A stretch of 64,000 bases of DNA from Candidatus Gastranaerophilales bacterium (GTDB lineage: Bacteria > Cyanobacteriota > Vampirovibrionia > Gastranaerophilales > Gastranaerophilaceae), in assembly GCA_944325785.1 (NCBI GenBank), contig CALVBN010000003.1, positions 62,001-126,000 of the forward strand. Reading direction: 5' to 3'. The notes below the pieces were generated by a model. That model did not search any database. It was given only the letters and a program-made list of their open reading frames with translations, and had not been told where the DNA came from. Each line of letters opens with the position of its first letter. The first letter of the stretch is position 1. Below are positions 16,008-23,731 of the stretch, piece by piece. The position numbers and the translations under genes were made by a program.

Positions 16008-16054
16008 GGACAAATGCAAGGACGCATTCGTAGGATGTGATCGCCAGAAAGGAG
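16008..16054 (+). promoter_or_regulatory. Flagellin leader with a CsrA-type GGA hairpin
   Basis: AATGC (16013-16017) and GCATT (16024-16028) form a stem that shows AAGGAC in its 6-nt loop, the classic CsrA/RsmA target. Three further GGA sites stand at 16008-16010, 16033-16035 and in the AAAGGAG ribosome site (16048-16054). In Bacillus subtilis, CsrA with FliW represses flagellin translation through such sites. That it works here is inference. Confidence 0.6.
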
Positions 16055-16060
16055 TAAAAA

Positions 16061-16915
16061 ATGGCACTAACAATTAACACAAACATTTCATCCCTCATTG
16101 TTCAATCAAATTTGAGCAAAGCAACCAGTTCTTTGAACGATGCAATTGAAAGAATGACCACCGGTTACAAAATTAACCACGCTGCAGACAACGCAGCAGG
16201 CTATTCTATTGCAACAAACTGGGAAACACAGTTAGGTTCTTTGGACGTAGCAGCAGACAACGCAGCAACCGGTGCTGATATGTTGACAACACTGGAAGAC
16301 AACTATGCATTGTTAACATCTCACCTTCAGCGTGTAAGAGATTTGACAGAACAAGCTGCAAACGGAACTTACGGTTCTGATTCATTGAACGCAATTCAAT
16401 CAGAAATTACAGCAAGACTTGAAGAAATTGACCGTATCGCTGCAAACTGTGAATTTAATGGCTTGCACATGATGGACGGAACAATGACTGATATCAGCTT
16501 ACAAGTAGGATTATATGGTGATGCTAACAGCCAGATTACATTGGGAGCAGAGCTGTTCAGCGAAACAAATGTAAATGAATTATTTGGAGAAGATGTTAGT
16601 ACAGTTGCTAAAAAATGCGCCGGTCTTGAGACAGGTACCGATGCTTCAAGTATGCTTGACAAAATTGATAAAGCTATTAATGATATTTCCAGCCGTACGA
16701 CTTCATTAGGTGCTGCGCAGAACAGAATTGACTCTGCTATTGAATCAATCGGTGTTCAATCTGAAAACATTACATCTTCTTTATCTACATTAAGAGATGC
16801 CGATGTCGCAGAAGAATCTTCAAACTATATACAAGCACAAATATTACAACAGGCATCCGCAACATTGCTTGCAACTGCAAACCAGACCCCGAGTATTGCT
16901 TTGAACCTGTTATAA
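16061..16915 (+). CDS. fliC: Flagellin
   Basis: This 284-residue filament protein is short for the family, with conserved D0/D1 ends and almost no variable middle. The N-terminus (ALTINTNISSLIVQSNLSKA, then LNDAIERMTTGYKINHAADNAAGYSIA) matches flagellin's coiled-coil region, as does the RVRDLTEQAANGTYGSDSL stretch near 92. The C-terminus has RDADVAEESSNYIQAQILQQASATLLATANQTPSIALNLL in pieces, the standard D0 end with a leucine terminus. It is exported by the flagellar type III apparatus without a signal peptide. AAAGGAG is the ribosome site and a strong terminator follows. No other flagellar gene is nearby. Confidence 0.97.
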   Translation: MALTINTNISSLIVQSNLSKATSSLNDAIERMTTGYKINHAADNAAGYSIATNWETQLGSLDVAADNAATGADMLTTLEDNYALLTSHLQRVRDLTEQAANGTYGSDSLNAIQSEITARLEEIDRIAANCEFNGLHMMDGTMTDISLQVGLYGDANSQITLGAELFSETNVNELFGEDVSTVAKKCAGLETGTDASSMLDKIDKAINDISSRTTSLGAAQNRIDSAIESIGVQSENITSSLSTLRDADVAEESSNYIQAQILQQASATLLATANQTPSIALNLL

Positions 16916-16943
16916 TAATTTTGGGGATATATTTACCCTGTGA

Positions 16944-16972
16944 AAAAGCAAGGACACCCTGTCCTTGCTTTT
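16944..16972 (+). terminator. Strong terminator after flagellin
   Basis: AAAAGCAAGGACA (16944-16956) pairs perfectly over 13 bp with TGTCCTTGCTTTT (16960-16972) around a CCC loop. It ends the flagellin transcript and isolates the helicase gene. Confidence 0.9.
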
Positions 16973-17010
16973 ATGTTATAATAAAGCAAGAGTAGTTGAA
17001 CGAGGTTTTT

Positions 17011-19305
17011 ATGTACGAATTCCCTTTTGAATTAGATGATTTTCAAAAAGATGCCTGTAAATGTATTTCGGAGGGAAAAAGTGTTGTCGTATGCGCGCCG
17101 ACAGGCGCCGGCAAGACGGTTATCGCACAGCACGCAATCCATTGTGCGCTTCAAGAAGGGAAAAAAGTTTTTTACACAACACCTCTCAAAGCTCTTTCCA
17201 ATCAAAAATACAACGATTTTTCAGAAAAATATGGCTCTGATAAAGTAGGACTTTTAACCGGCGATACGTCTATTAACAGGGGCGGACAGATTGTTGTTAT
17301 GACAACGGAAGTTTTTAGAAATATGCTGTATGGCACAAACTTCGGCTCTGTAACGGATAACCTTAAAGAAGTAAAATATGTTATTCTTGATGAAGTTCAC
17401 TACATGAACGACGAACAGCGCGGAACAGTTTGGGAAGAAAGTATCATCTACTGTCCTACAAATGTTCAAATTATAGCACTCTCAGCAACCGTCGCAAACG
17501 CAGATAAGCTTACCGAATGGATTAACACAGTTCACTCAAAAACAGAACTTATTAATACAGATTTCCGTCCGGTTCCTCTGAGGTTTTATTATTTTGACTC
17601 ATCTCAGCCGAATACACTGCTTCCGCTTCTTACGCCGAGCGGTGCTTTAAACAAAAAGATTAAGCCGGAGAAAAAAGTCTTCAAACGCGGTAAAGCTGTA
17701 CAAAAACGAAACACCGTTAAAGATGTTGTAAGAAACCTGCAGGAAAAAGACATGCTTCCTGCTATATACTTTACTTTTTCCAGAAAAAAATGCGACGAGC
17801 AGATGGAAAGCTGTGCCTCATTATGTCTTGTAACACCTCAAGAGCAGGAAGAAATAAGACAGATAATAGACGAATATATAGCAGAAAATCCTTATCTTTA
17901 TAAAAATAAACATATAGAATATCTGCTCTTAGGAGTCGCATCCCATCATGCAGGGCTTCTTCCAGGCTGGAAAGTTCTGGTGGAAAAACTTTTCCAGAAA
18001 GGTTTAATAAAAGTAGTTTTCGCAACAGAAACCCTGGCTGCGGGGATAAACATGCCGGCCCGCTCAACTGTTATAAGTTCTATAAGCAAAAGAACAGACA
18101 GCGGGCATAGAACACTGACAGCCAGCGAATTCTTGCAAATGTCCGGACGTGCGGGAAGGCGCGGTATGGATGAAATAGGCTATGTTGTAATTGTAGGTTC
18201 TCCGTTCCAGACTCCGGAAGAAGTGGCAGAACTTGTATTAAGCGATGCAAACCCGCTTGAGAGCAAATTCTCTCCGAGTTATTCAATGGTGTTAAACCTT
18301 CTGCAGAGATTTACGCTTGATGAAGCAAAGGAACTTGTTCTTAAGAGCTTCGGCTACTATTCTTCTAATTCAAGAATAGAACCTCTTCTTATTATGCAGG
18401 AACAAAACCAGCAAAAAATTGATGAGTGCAATTCTTTTGTCTGCTACTGCAAAAAAACAAATGAAGATTTGCTTGAATATAACAAGATAAGAGAAATATA
18501 CGTTCAAAACAGGCGAATATTTAAAACTATACAAAAACAGGAAAAGAAGAAAAATCGTCCGTTATCTGACGAGGCGCAGGAATTTGGCAGACAGACCAAA
18601 CAATTGCTTCACAAAATGCACTCATATGAATGCGATACCTGCAAGCTGTTCAAAAAACATATGAAAACTATTGATATACTGGAACGTTATCTTGCTAAAC
18701 AAAAAGCTCTTGAAAAAGAAATTGAAAATCAAAAAGATATTTTCTGGAACAAATTTCTTGCACATAGAGCAGTACTGATAGATTACGGTTACATAAAAGA
18801 TGATTATCCGACAGAGAGAGGAGTAACAATCTCCCAAATACGCTCTGAAAACGAATTATTCTTAGCGCAGATTATATTCTCCGGCGTGCTTGAAGGATTA
18901 ACTCCGGCAGAGCTTGCTAGTGTTATCTGCGCAATAACAACAGAGGATATGAGAGCTGATTTATATTCCAGACTCCCGTTATCTCCGAATGTAAGAAAAC
19001 GGCTGAACAAAATCAAAGATATTAAGCGCGACATGGATAAAAAACAGAAAAATCACGGCGTCGAAGATCCTATGTACATCAACGCGTTCTATTCACCGCT
19101 TATTGAAATGTGGGCAACAGGCTCCGAGTGGGATGATATTATAGACCAGGTTGATATGGGCGAAGGAGATATTGTAAGATGCTTTAAGCGTGTTGTTGAT
19201 GTTCTGCGTCAATTCTGTACAATATCAAACATCCCGGAGGATTTAGTTTTCACAGCGAGAGAAGCAATAGACTTAATCCAGAAAAGTCCTATTGATATAG
19301 ACTAA
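17011..19305 (+). CDS. Ski2/Mtr4-like DEAD/DEAH-box helicase
   Basis: This is a 764-residue superfamily 2 helicase, presumably acting on RNA. I choose ATG 17011 with GAGG upstream over a TTG at 16996. The motifs are in order: the Q-like FQKDAC, motif I APTGAGKTVIAQ (~35), Ia TPLKALSNQK, II DEVHYM (~134), III LSATVAN, V ATETLAAGINMPA, VI QMSGRAGRRGMD (~395). Beyond the core the C-terminal half contains a long helical insertion with CDTC, and a DSHCT-like helical end (YSPLIEMWATGSEWDDII). This matches Ski2-like helicases found in actinobacteria and cyanobacteria. Its exact RNA target is unknown. Confidence 0.92.
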   Translation: MYEFPFELDDFQKDACKCISEGKSVVVCAPTGAGKTVIAQHAIHCALQEGKKVFYTTPLKALSNQKYNDFSEKYGSDKVGLLTGDTSINRGGQIVVMTTEVFRNMLYGTNFGSVTDNLKEVKYVILDEVHYMNDEQRGTVWEESIIYCPTNVQIIALSATVANADKLTEWINTVHSKTELINTDFRPVPLRFYYFDSSQPNTLLPLLTPSGALNKKIKPEKKVFKRGKAVQKRNTVKDVVRNLQEKDMLPAIYFTFSRKKCDEQMESCASLCLVTPQEQEEIRQIIDEYIAENPYLYKNKHIEYLLLGVASHHAGLLPGWKVLVEKLFQKGLIKVVFATETLAAGINMPARSTVISSISKRTDSGHRTLTASEFLQMSGRAGRRGMDEIGYVVIVGSPFQTPEEVAELVLSDANPLESKFSPSYSMVLNLLQRFTLDEAKELVLKSFGYYSSNSRIEPLLIMQEQNQQKIDECNSFVCYCKKTNEDLLEYNKIREIYVQNRRIFKTIQKQEKKKNRPLSDEAQEFGRQTKQLLHKMHSYECDTCKLFKKHMKTIDILERYLAKQKALEKEIENQKDIFWNKFLAHRAVLIDYGYIKDDYPTERGVTISQIRSENELFLAQIIFSGVLEGLTPAELASVICAITTEDMRADLYSRLPLSPNVRKRLNKIKDIKRDMDKKQKNHGVEDPMYINAFYSPLIEMWATGSEWDDIIDQVDMGEGDIVRCFKRVVDVLRQFCTISNIPEDLVFTAREAIDLIQKSPIDID

Positions 19306-19461
19306 CTATCTTGGAAATATTATACGTACGTACCTTTCGCCGGCTTTAAAATAGCCTAATTCTTCGTTCGAAATATCAACCTTAATAGACTGGTTAAGAA
19401 CCTTTTTCGGGGCTTGTTTTATCTTTGGAATAATATTTGTATTCAGCGGTTTGATTTTCAT
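19306..19461 (-). CDS. Small hypothetical protein (51 residues)
   Basis: An ATG at 19461 preceded by AAGGAG at good spacing opens a 51-codon frame. The product starts MKIKPLNTNIIPKIKQAP and ends ERYVRIIFPR; it is basic, with no Cys or membrane segment. No family is recognised. Upstream (19482-19511) lies a GCAAAAAATTTTTT...GGGTTTTA block nearly identical to that before the gene at 35443. The ribosome site and shared upstream block make it a likely real gene. It converges on the helicase stop with no gap. Confidence 0.65.
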   Translation of the reverse strand: MKIKPLNTNIIPKIKQAPKKVLNQSIKVDISNEELGYFKAGERYVRIIFPR

Positions 19462-19481
19462 TATGGTAACTCCTTATACAA

Positions 19482-19511
19482 AACTAAAACCCGCTGAAAA
19501 AATTTTTTGCT
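19482..19511 (-). promoter_or_regulatory. A/T-GGGTTTTA upstream element, copy A
   Basis: On the minus strand the block reads AGCAAAAAATTTTTT then CAGCGGGTTTTAGTT. Copy B at 35461-35491 differs at only a few positions, and looser copies stand before the plus-strand genes at 41706 and 56499. It may be a promoter or a regulator site for accessory genes. Confidence 0.45.
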
Positions 19512-19908
19512 ACTCTTCCGGAATCTCAATTTCTACATCATCAACATCATCTTGATCTTCTTTTTTGATAATATCAATGACATTTTTAGCCATTTCTTTT
19601 GCAATAACGCTTCTTGTAGAGTCAGGGCAGTTTTGAAGCAGACTGATAGCTGTTCTTAAAGTTCCGTCTAAATCGTACCATCTGCCATGCTTTGAATCAT
19701 CAAGAACATCCTCTGTTGCAGAAACAATATCTTCTACTGATTCATACTCGGTGCTTGAAAGATGATGTTCTGTTATAATCTTAATCAAGTTCAAAGCAAC
19801 TTTGATTTGTGTTTCGTCATCAGACTCTTCCAGGGTTTTCATCGCAGAAGACAAAACAGGATCCTTATCATACCAGCGTCTGGTGTTTGTTGTAAACTCT
19901 TCCTTCAT
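19510..19908 (-). CDS. Hypothetical protein with duplicated RWYD motif
   Basis: The 132-residue acidic protein is built from two similar halves. RRWYDKDPVLSSAMKTLE (~10-27) matches GRWYDLDGTLRTAISLLQ (~75-92), and each is followed by a helical segment ending in NLIKIIT or NVIDIIK. The C-terminus is very acidic (QDDVDDVEIEIPEE). No signal peptide or membrane helix is present. The function is unknown; the repeated RWYD-D--L--A pattern suggests a small lineage-specific fold. TAGGAGG is the ribosome site. It precedes the 51-residue gene in the same direction. Confidence 0.75.
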   Translation of the reverse strand: MKEEFTTNTRRWYDKDPVLSSAMKTLEESDDETQIKVALNLIKIITEHHLSSTEYESVEDIVSATEDVLDDSKHGRWYDLDGTLRTAISLLQNCPDSTRSVIAKEMAKNVIDIIKKEDQDDVDDVEIEIPEE

Positions 19909-19972
19909 AAAAACCTCCTAATGACCTTTTTCACCAGACTATTATACTATAATTTTTATTATTTGTAAAATA

Positions 19973-20890
19973 TTAACAATTTGAATTAACTGCGATATTA
20001 TACAAAATCCGCTTGCGTATAGATATTGGAAGAATTTTTGTTTCTATATTCTTATCAATAAGCCCCATGGATTTATTCTGCAGGATTTCATTATATGCAG
20101 TTCGGGCGGATGTTTTCTCCGCAGATTGGAAAAGATTTGCAATAATTAAATCTAAATCATCTTCATTTGTATATGGCTTTTTTAACATTATATTATCCAC
20201 ATAACTTGTATCTTTAAGAGTCAAGCTGTGTCCGTTTAATGTGTATTCTGTATTAACATAGCCTGCTTCCGTAAAGAAATTGGTAACTGATATTTCATTA
20301 CCTATTTTATCAGTTATTGAATAAGATAGCAATTCATTTTTTTTACTGATGTTATTTACAACTATATGCTGGTTTTCATCTTTATATTCAATGACTCTGT
20401 CAAGAATATCATACCTGTATGTTTGATGAAAAGAATGAGATTCATTCAATACTACGGTACGGCTTATTATTCTGCCGATTGAATCATATTCATATTTCAC
20501 AACAGCTTTTTGTTTTTTGGATTCTTTACATATTTCTGTAATTCTATTATCCTCGTTGTACAAATAGCTGAGCATATATCTTAAACTGCCGTCCTTATTA
20601 TAAATATATTTGTAAGCAAGCAATTCTTCTTCATACTCTTCTTTTTTGGTTAAAAGCTCTTTATGATAGTAATTTATACGAGATATTACTTCGCCGTTAT
20701 AAAAAACTTGTTTTTGCAGCGCACCTTCTGAAGAATAATAATTAACAGATGCAATTCTCCCCCGAGAATCTTTATTTATGACAATACCTGTCATTGGTTG
20801 AAAACTAAAGTCATTTTCTACGGCTTCAAAATCTTCTTTCTTAAAAGAGGCGAGTTCTGCAGGAATAGTTTGGGTATAGCAATTTACCAT
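19973..20890 (-). CDS. Hypothetical protein with YD (RHS-like) repeats
   Basis: The 305-residue protein has a central run of beta-strand repeats of YD type: AYKYIYNKDGSLRYM, VKYEYDSIGRIISR and QTYRYDILDRVIEYKDEN, spaced by ~20-35 residues and spanning about residues 50-180. Such repeats form the RHS shell in toxins, but this protein has no signal peptide, no core RHS domain and no toxin tip, so it is more likely a stand-alone MORN/YD-like protein. The C-terminal 100 residues are helical and unrecognised. GGAG precedes the ATG. It is driven by a GGCAATTTTT-N12-ACTTTATATATAT promoter block. Confidence 0.72.
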   Translation of the reverse strand: MVNCYTQTIPAELASFKKEDFEAVENDFSFQPMTGIVINKDSRGRIASVNYYSSEGALQKQVFYNGEVISRINYYHKELLTKKEEYEEELLAYKYIYNKDGSLRYMLSYLYNEDNRITEICKESKKQKAVVKYEYDSIGRIISRTVVLNESHSFHQTYRYDILDRVIEYKDENQHIVVNNISKKNELLSYSITDKIGNEISVTNFFTEAGYVNTEYTLNGHSLTLKDTSYVDNIMLKKPYTNEDDLDLIIANLFQSAEKTSARTAYNEILQNKSMGLIDKNIETKILPISIRKRILYNIAVNSNC

Positions 20891-20925
20891 TTAAATCTCC
20901 AATGATGTATTACATTACTCTCCTC

Positions 20926-20960
20926 ATATATATAAAGTATATATTAAAAGAAAAATTGCC
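20926..20960 (-). promoter_or_regulatory. GGCAATTTTT-N12-ACTTTATATATAT promoter block
   Basis: On the minus strand GGCAATTTTT (20960-20951), 12 nt, then ACTTTATATATAT (20938-20926). The same two blocks at the same 12-nt spacing occur at 25642-25676 and (GCAATTTTT) at 33443-33476. Confidence 0.6.
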
Positions 20961-20984
20961 TGTTCTTTTTAATTTGTTACAAAA

Positions 20985-21680
20985 CTAAATATTTAATTTA
21001 TATCCGCCCCCATAGATGGTTTCTATGTATTTTTTTCCGCCGGAAATTTTATCTATTTTACTTCTCAAATGTCTTATATGAACCCTTATGGTTTCAACAT
21101 TGTCATCCGGCTCATATCCCCAGATTTCTTTAAGCAGTCTTGCTCCTGAGACCATATTCCCATGGTTTTGGAATAACAGGTTAAATATATCGTATTCAAT
21201 AGGGGTAAGTTTTTGAACTTTATCATTAATCTGCACGCTGTACGTTTCCGGAAGCAGTGTAATTTCTTTATATGTCAGCAGTTCTCTTACTGCGGAAGAT
21301 TTTGGAATCTGTCTGGTTCTTTTCAATAAAGCTCTGACTCTGACTATAAGCTCATCAATTTCAAACGGTTTTGTCAGATAGTCATCAACTCCTATATTAA
21401 AACCATTAACCTTATCATTAAGCTGGGATAATGCTGTAAGCATAATTATTGGAGTTTCTGCAATTTCCGGACACTGTCTTACTCTTTGCGCTACAGTAAA
21501 ACCGTCGACTTCCGGCATCATAACATCAAGAACAATAAGAGCCGGTTCTTCCTGTTTTGCAAGAGCAAACCCCTCTATCCCGTTAAAAGCTTGTACAACT
21601 TCATAGCCCTGCAGTTCAAGGTTAACTTTTATAAGTTCATTTATGGCTTTATCATCATCTATTACAAGAATTTTAGTCAT
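20985..21680 (-). CDS. OmpR/PhoB-family response regulator (orphan)
   Basis: This two-component transcription regulator has 231 residues from ATG 21680. The receiver domain shows the acidic pair DDD near the start (ILVIDDDK), the phosphate-accepting Asp in VLDVMMPEVDG, Thr in MLTALS, and Lys in YLTKPFE. The C-terminal winged helix carries LTPIEYDIFNLLFQN, IWGYEPDDNVETIRVHIRHLRSKI and YGGGYKL. It overlaps the rmuC stop by 8 nt, so it is translated with it. No histidine kinase gene is adjacent, as for the essential orphan RpaB of cyanobacteria, but equivalence is not shown. Confidence 0.93.
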   Translation of the reverse strand: MTKILVIDDDKAINELIKVNLELQGYEVVQAFNGIEGFALAKQEEPALIVLDVMMPEVDGFTVAQRVRQCPEIAETPIIMLTALSQLNDKVNGFNIGVDDYLTKPFEIDELIVRVRALLKRTRQIPKSSAVRELLTYKEITLLPETYSVQINDKVQKLTPIEYDIFNLLFQNHGNMVSGARLLKEIWGYEPDDNVETIRVHIRHLRSKIDKISGGKKYIETIYGGGYKLNI

Positions 21681-22854
21681 TTGCAAATACTCCATCAAGT
21701 TCTTCTGTTTCTTCCAGCAGTTTTGCAGGGATTTCTTTAGGCGTATTAATTCCGTAATCCCTGAGGGCTTCTACCTGTGAAAACAGGCTCGGTTTATTTT
21801 TGTTCCCGCGTTTAAATCTGTTAATTGTTGTATTTAACTTTTTATTCACATCTTCAAATCTCTTCTGTACATCCATTAAATCTTCGCAGAATTGAACAAA
21901 AGTTTCATACAAATTTGTACCGGCAGATACAATCTGATTTACGCTTTCGCACTGTTTCTGCTGTGCAAAAAGCTGGTTTACAAGTCTTATAGTTGCAAGA
22001 AGCGATGCTGTACCGACTATTATAACATTTGCTCTGTAGGCGCTGTTTATCAAATCATAATCTTCATAAAGAAGGTTGATTGAAGTTTCAACCGGCATGT
22101 ACATCAAAACAAAATCCGGCTGCCAGAGACTGCCTGCTGACTGATAATTTTTGTTTGCAAGATCCACGATTCTCTTTTTAACTTCTGTTTTAAAATCCTT
22201 AATTCTTGAAGCGTCTTCAACACATTCCAGATAGCTTGTTAAAGTAACTTTGGAATCAATAATCAAATGCCTGTTATCCGGCAGGTTGATTACAATATCC
22301 GGTCTTATAATGTGTTCCGTATCATCCTTCAGACTGGCAGAAGTTGTTACAAACTGCTTTGTATAATGAATTCCCTCCTGCATTCCGCATGCCTGCAGGA
22401 TTGTATCAAGAAGATTCTCGCCGTAAGAACCTTTTATATTCTGGTTCTTAGTCAACGCGTCAGTTAAATTTTTGGCTTCCTGCGCAATAAGCTTATTATT
22501 TTTTTCCAAATTCAAAATCTGCTCAACTATTTTGGTAGTGTTCTCAACTCCTGCCAGATTAAACTTTTCTACCTTTTCCTTAAATTCGCCCAGTTCATTT
22601 TTCAAAGGAAGAATTTTTTCCTCAAGAGCTTCTCTGTTTTGTTTGCGCAAATCTTCCTGTTCATTTTTTATTGTTTCATTTGCAAGCCTTACAAAATCAC
22701 GTTTGATAATTTCCTGCATACTATCAGAAATTTCCATCTGTGCTTTCAGTTTAATCAATTCTTCTTTAGTATTTTGCTCTTTTTTGGAAAAAATAAGAAA
22801 TACTAAAAGTCCTGAAATAACAGCACCGGCTATAAATGAAACAACAGCTTCCAC
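21673..22854 (-). CDS. rmuC: DNA recombination protein RmuC homologue
   Basis: The 393-residue protein starts at GTG 22854 behind two GGAG-like sites. An N-terminal membrane helix (VVSFIAGAVISGLLVFLIF) is followed by a coiled coil (about 25-125) and a nuclease-like RmuC domain: KGSYGENLLDTILQACGM, RPDIVINLPDNRHLIIDSK, and DFVLMYMPVETSINLLYE with the conserved acidic and Lys residues of a PD-(D/E)xK fold. RmuC limits DNA inversions and has been linked to defence or repair. The gene overlaps the response regulator gene by 8 nt, an unusual pairing. Confidence 0.9.
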   Translation of the reverse strand: MEAVVSFIAGAVISGLLVFLIFSKKEQNTKEELIKLKAQMEISDSMQEIIKRDFVRLANETIKNEQEDLRKQNREALEEKILPLKNELGEFKEKVEKFNLAGVENTTKIVEQILNLEKNNKLIAQEAKNLTDALTKNQNIKGSYGENLLDTILQACGMQEGIHYTKQFVTTSASLKDDTEHIIRPDIVINLPDNRHLIIDSKVTLTSYLECVEDASRIKDFKTEVKKRIVDLANKNYQSAGSLWQPDFVLMYMPVETSINLLYEDYDLINSAYRANVIIVGTASLLATIRLVNQLFAQQKQCESVNQIVSAGTNLYETFVQFCEDLMDVQKRFEDVNKKLNTTINRFKRGNKNKPSLFSQVEALRDYGINTPKEIPAKLLEETEELDGVFAND

Positions 22855-22879
22855 TCCTAAAATCCTCCTCTATAAAATA

Positions 22880-22904
22880 GGCTTCTTTTATTATAAAAGA
22901 AGCC
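22880..22904 (-). terminator. Terminator of the Bax-inhibitor-like gene
   Basis: GGCTTCTTTTA (22880-22890) pairs with TAAAAGAAGCC (22894-22904), 11 bp with a 3-nt loop. On the minus strand it lies just after the stop at 22916 and is followed by a T-rich run. Confidence 0.85.
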
Positions 22905-22915
22905 CGTTAAAAAAT

Positions 22916-23641
22916 CTATCTTCTATCCTGCAGTTTTGCAAGAAGCCTTAAGATTTCCAGATACAGCCATACAATTGTAACCATAAGCCCGAATGCGCCG
23001 TACCATTCCATATCTTTAGGAAGCATGTTCTGCGCACCGCGCTCTATAAAGTCAAAATCTACTATCAAATTTAATGCTGCAAAAACACATATAACAGCAC
23101 TGACTGCAATTCCGGCAGTTGAAGACGAATTAATCAGCGGTACTTGAAGCCCGAAGAAGTGTCCTATAAAATCAATCAAATAAACAATAGCTATTGAAGC
23201 TGTGGCAATAAAAATTACACTTCTAAACTTATCTGTACATCTGATTACATTTGTTCTATACAAAATAAGCATTGAAAATAACGCCGCAAAAGTTCCTGCA
23301 ACAGCCTGTGAAACTATCCCCGGATAAGAGGCTTCAAACATTGCAGAAATACCTCCTAAAGCAAATCCCTCTGATACTGCATAAAAAGGTATTAAAAATT
23401 TTTGCCGGGTAAAAGTTATTACCAGCGCAAGAATAAAACCAGCAATAAGCCCGCCCCATGTAAGCATCGTTGCCATATCCATATAACCAAGCATATAACG
23501 CGACCAAGAAAAAGCTGCTCCTGCAACAAGAAGAACACCTAAAAATGCGGTAACCTGAATTGCACCGTTAACTGTCATCGGCTCACCCTGCAAGACTCTT
23601 TCCTGTTCTGCAAAATTATTATTTAATATCGGATTTGCCAT
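22916..23641 (-). CDS. Bax inhibitor-1/YccA-family membrane protein
   Basis: The start is ATG 23641 with AAGGAGG upstream; the product is 241 residues. About seven hydrophobic helices span residues 32-232, the arrangement of the BI-1/YccA (UPF0005) superfamily, in the broader COG4760-like branch. Family-like marks are the EGFALGGISAMFE segment (~95) and NLIVDFDFIERGAQ near the penultimate helix, where acidic residues form the closing pair in structurally known members. In other systems these proteins are calcium-leak channels or modulators of membrane proteases; the role here is unknown. It stands alone between rmuC and the divergent ABC exporter. Confidence 0.9.
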   Translation of the reverse strand: MANPILNNNFAEQERVLQGEPMTVNGAIQVTAFLGVLLVAGAAFSWSRYMLGYMDMATMLTWGGLIAGFILALVITFTRQKFLIPFYAVSEGFALGGISAMFEASYPGIVSQAVAGTFAALFSMLILYRTNVIRCTDKFRSVIFIATASIAIVYLIDFIGHFFGLQVPLINSSSTAGIAVSAVICVFAALNLIVDFDFIERGAQNMLPKDMEWYGAFGLMVTIVWLYLEILRLLAKLQDRR

Positions 23642-23718
23642 AAAACCTCCTTCTCTCATTGATTAAATTATAACATATTAAAAAATATTTCCCCCATGAT
23701 ATTAATCTTTTTTTAATG

Positions 23719-23724
23719 TAATAT
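23719..23724 (+). promoter_or_regulatory. -10 box of a probably leaderless ABC exporter gene
   Basis: TAATAT (23719-23724), preceded by TG, lies 7 nt before the ATG at 23732. No Shine-Dalgarno sequence is present. Confidence 0.5.
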
Positions 23725-23731
23725 TTTAAGT

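Noticed and set aside
19973..20890. RHS toxin
   Set aside because: Only a few YD-type repeats, with no signal peptide, no RHS core motif and no variable toxin tip.
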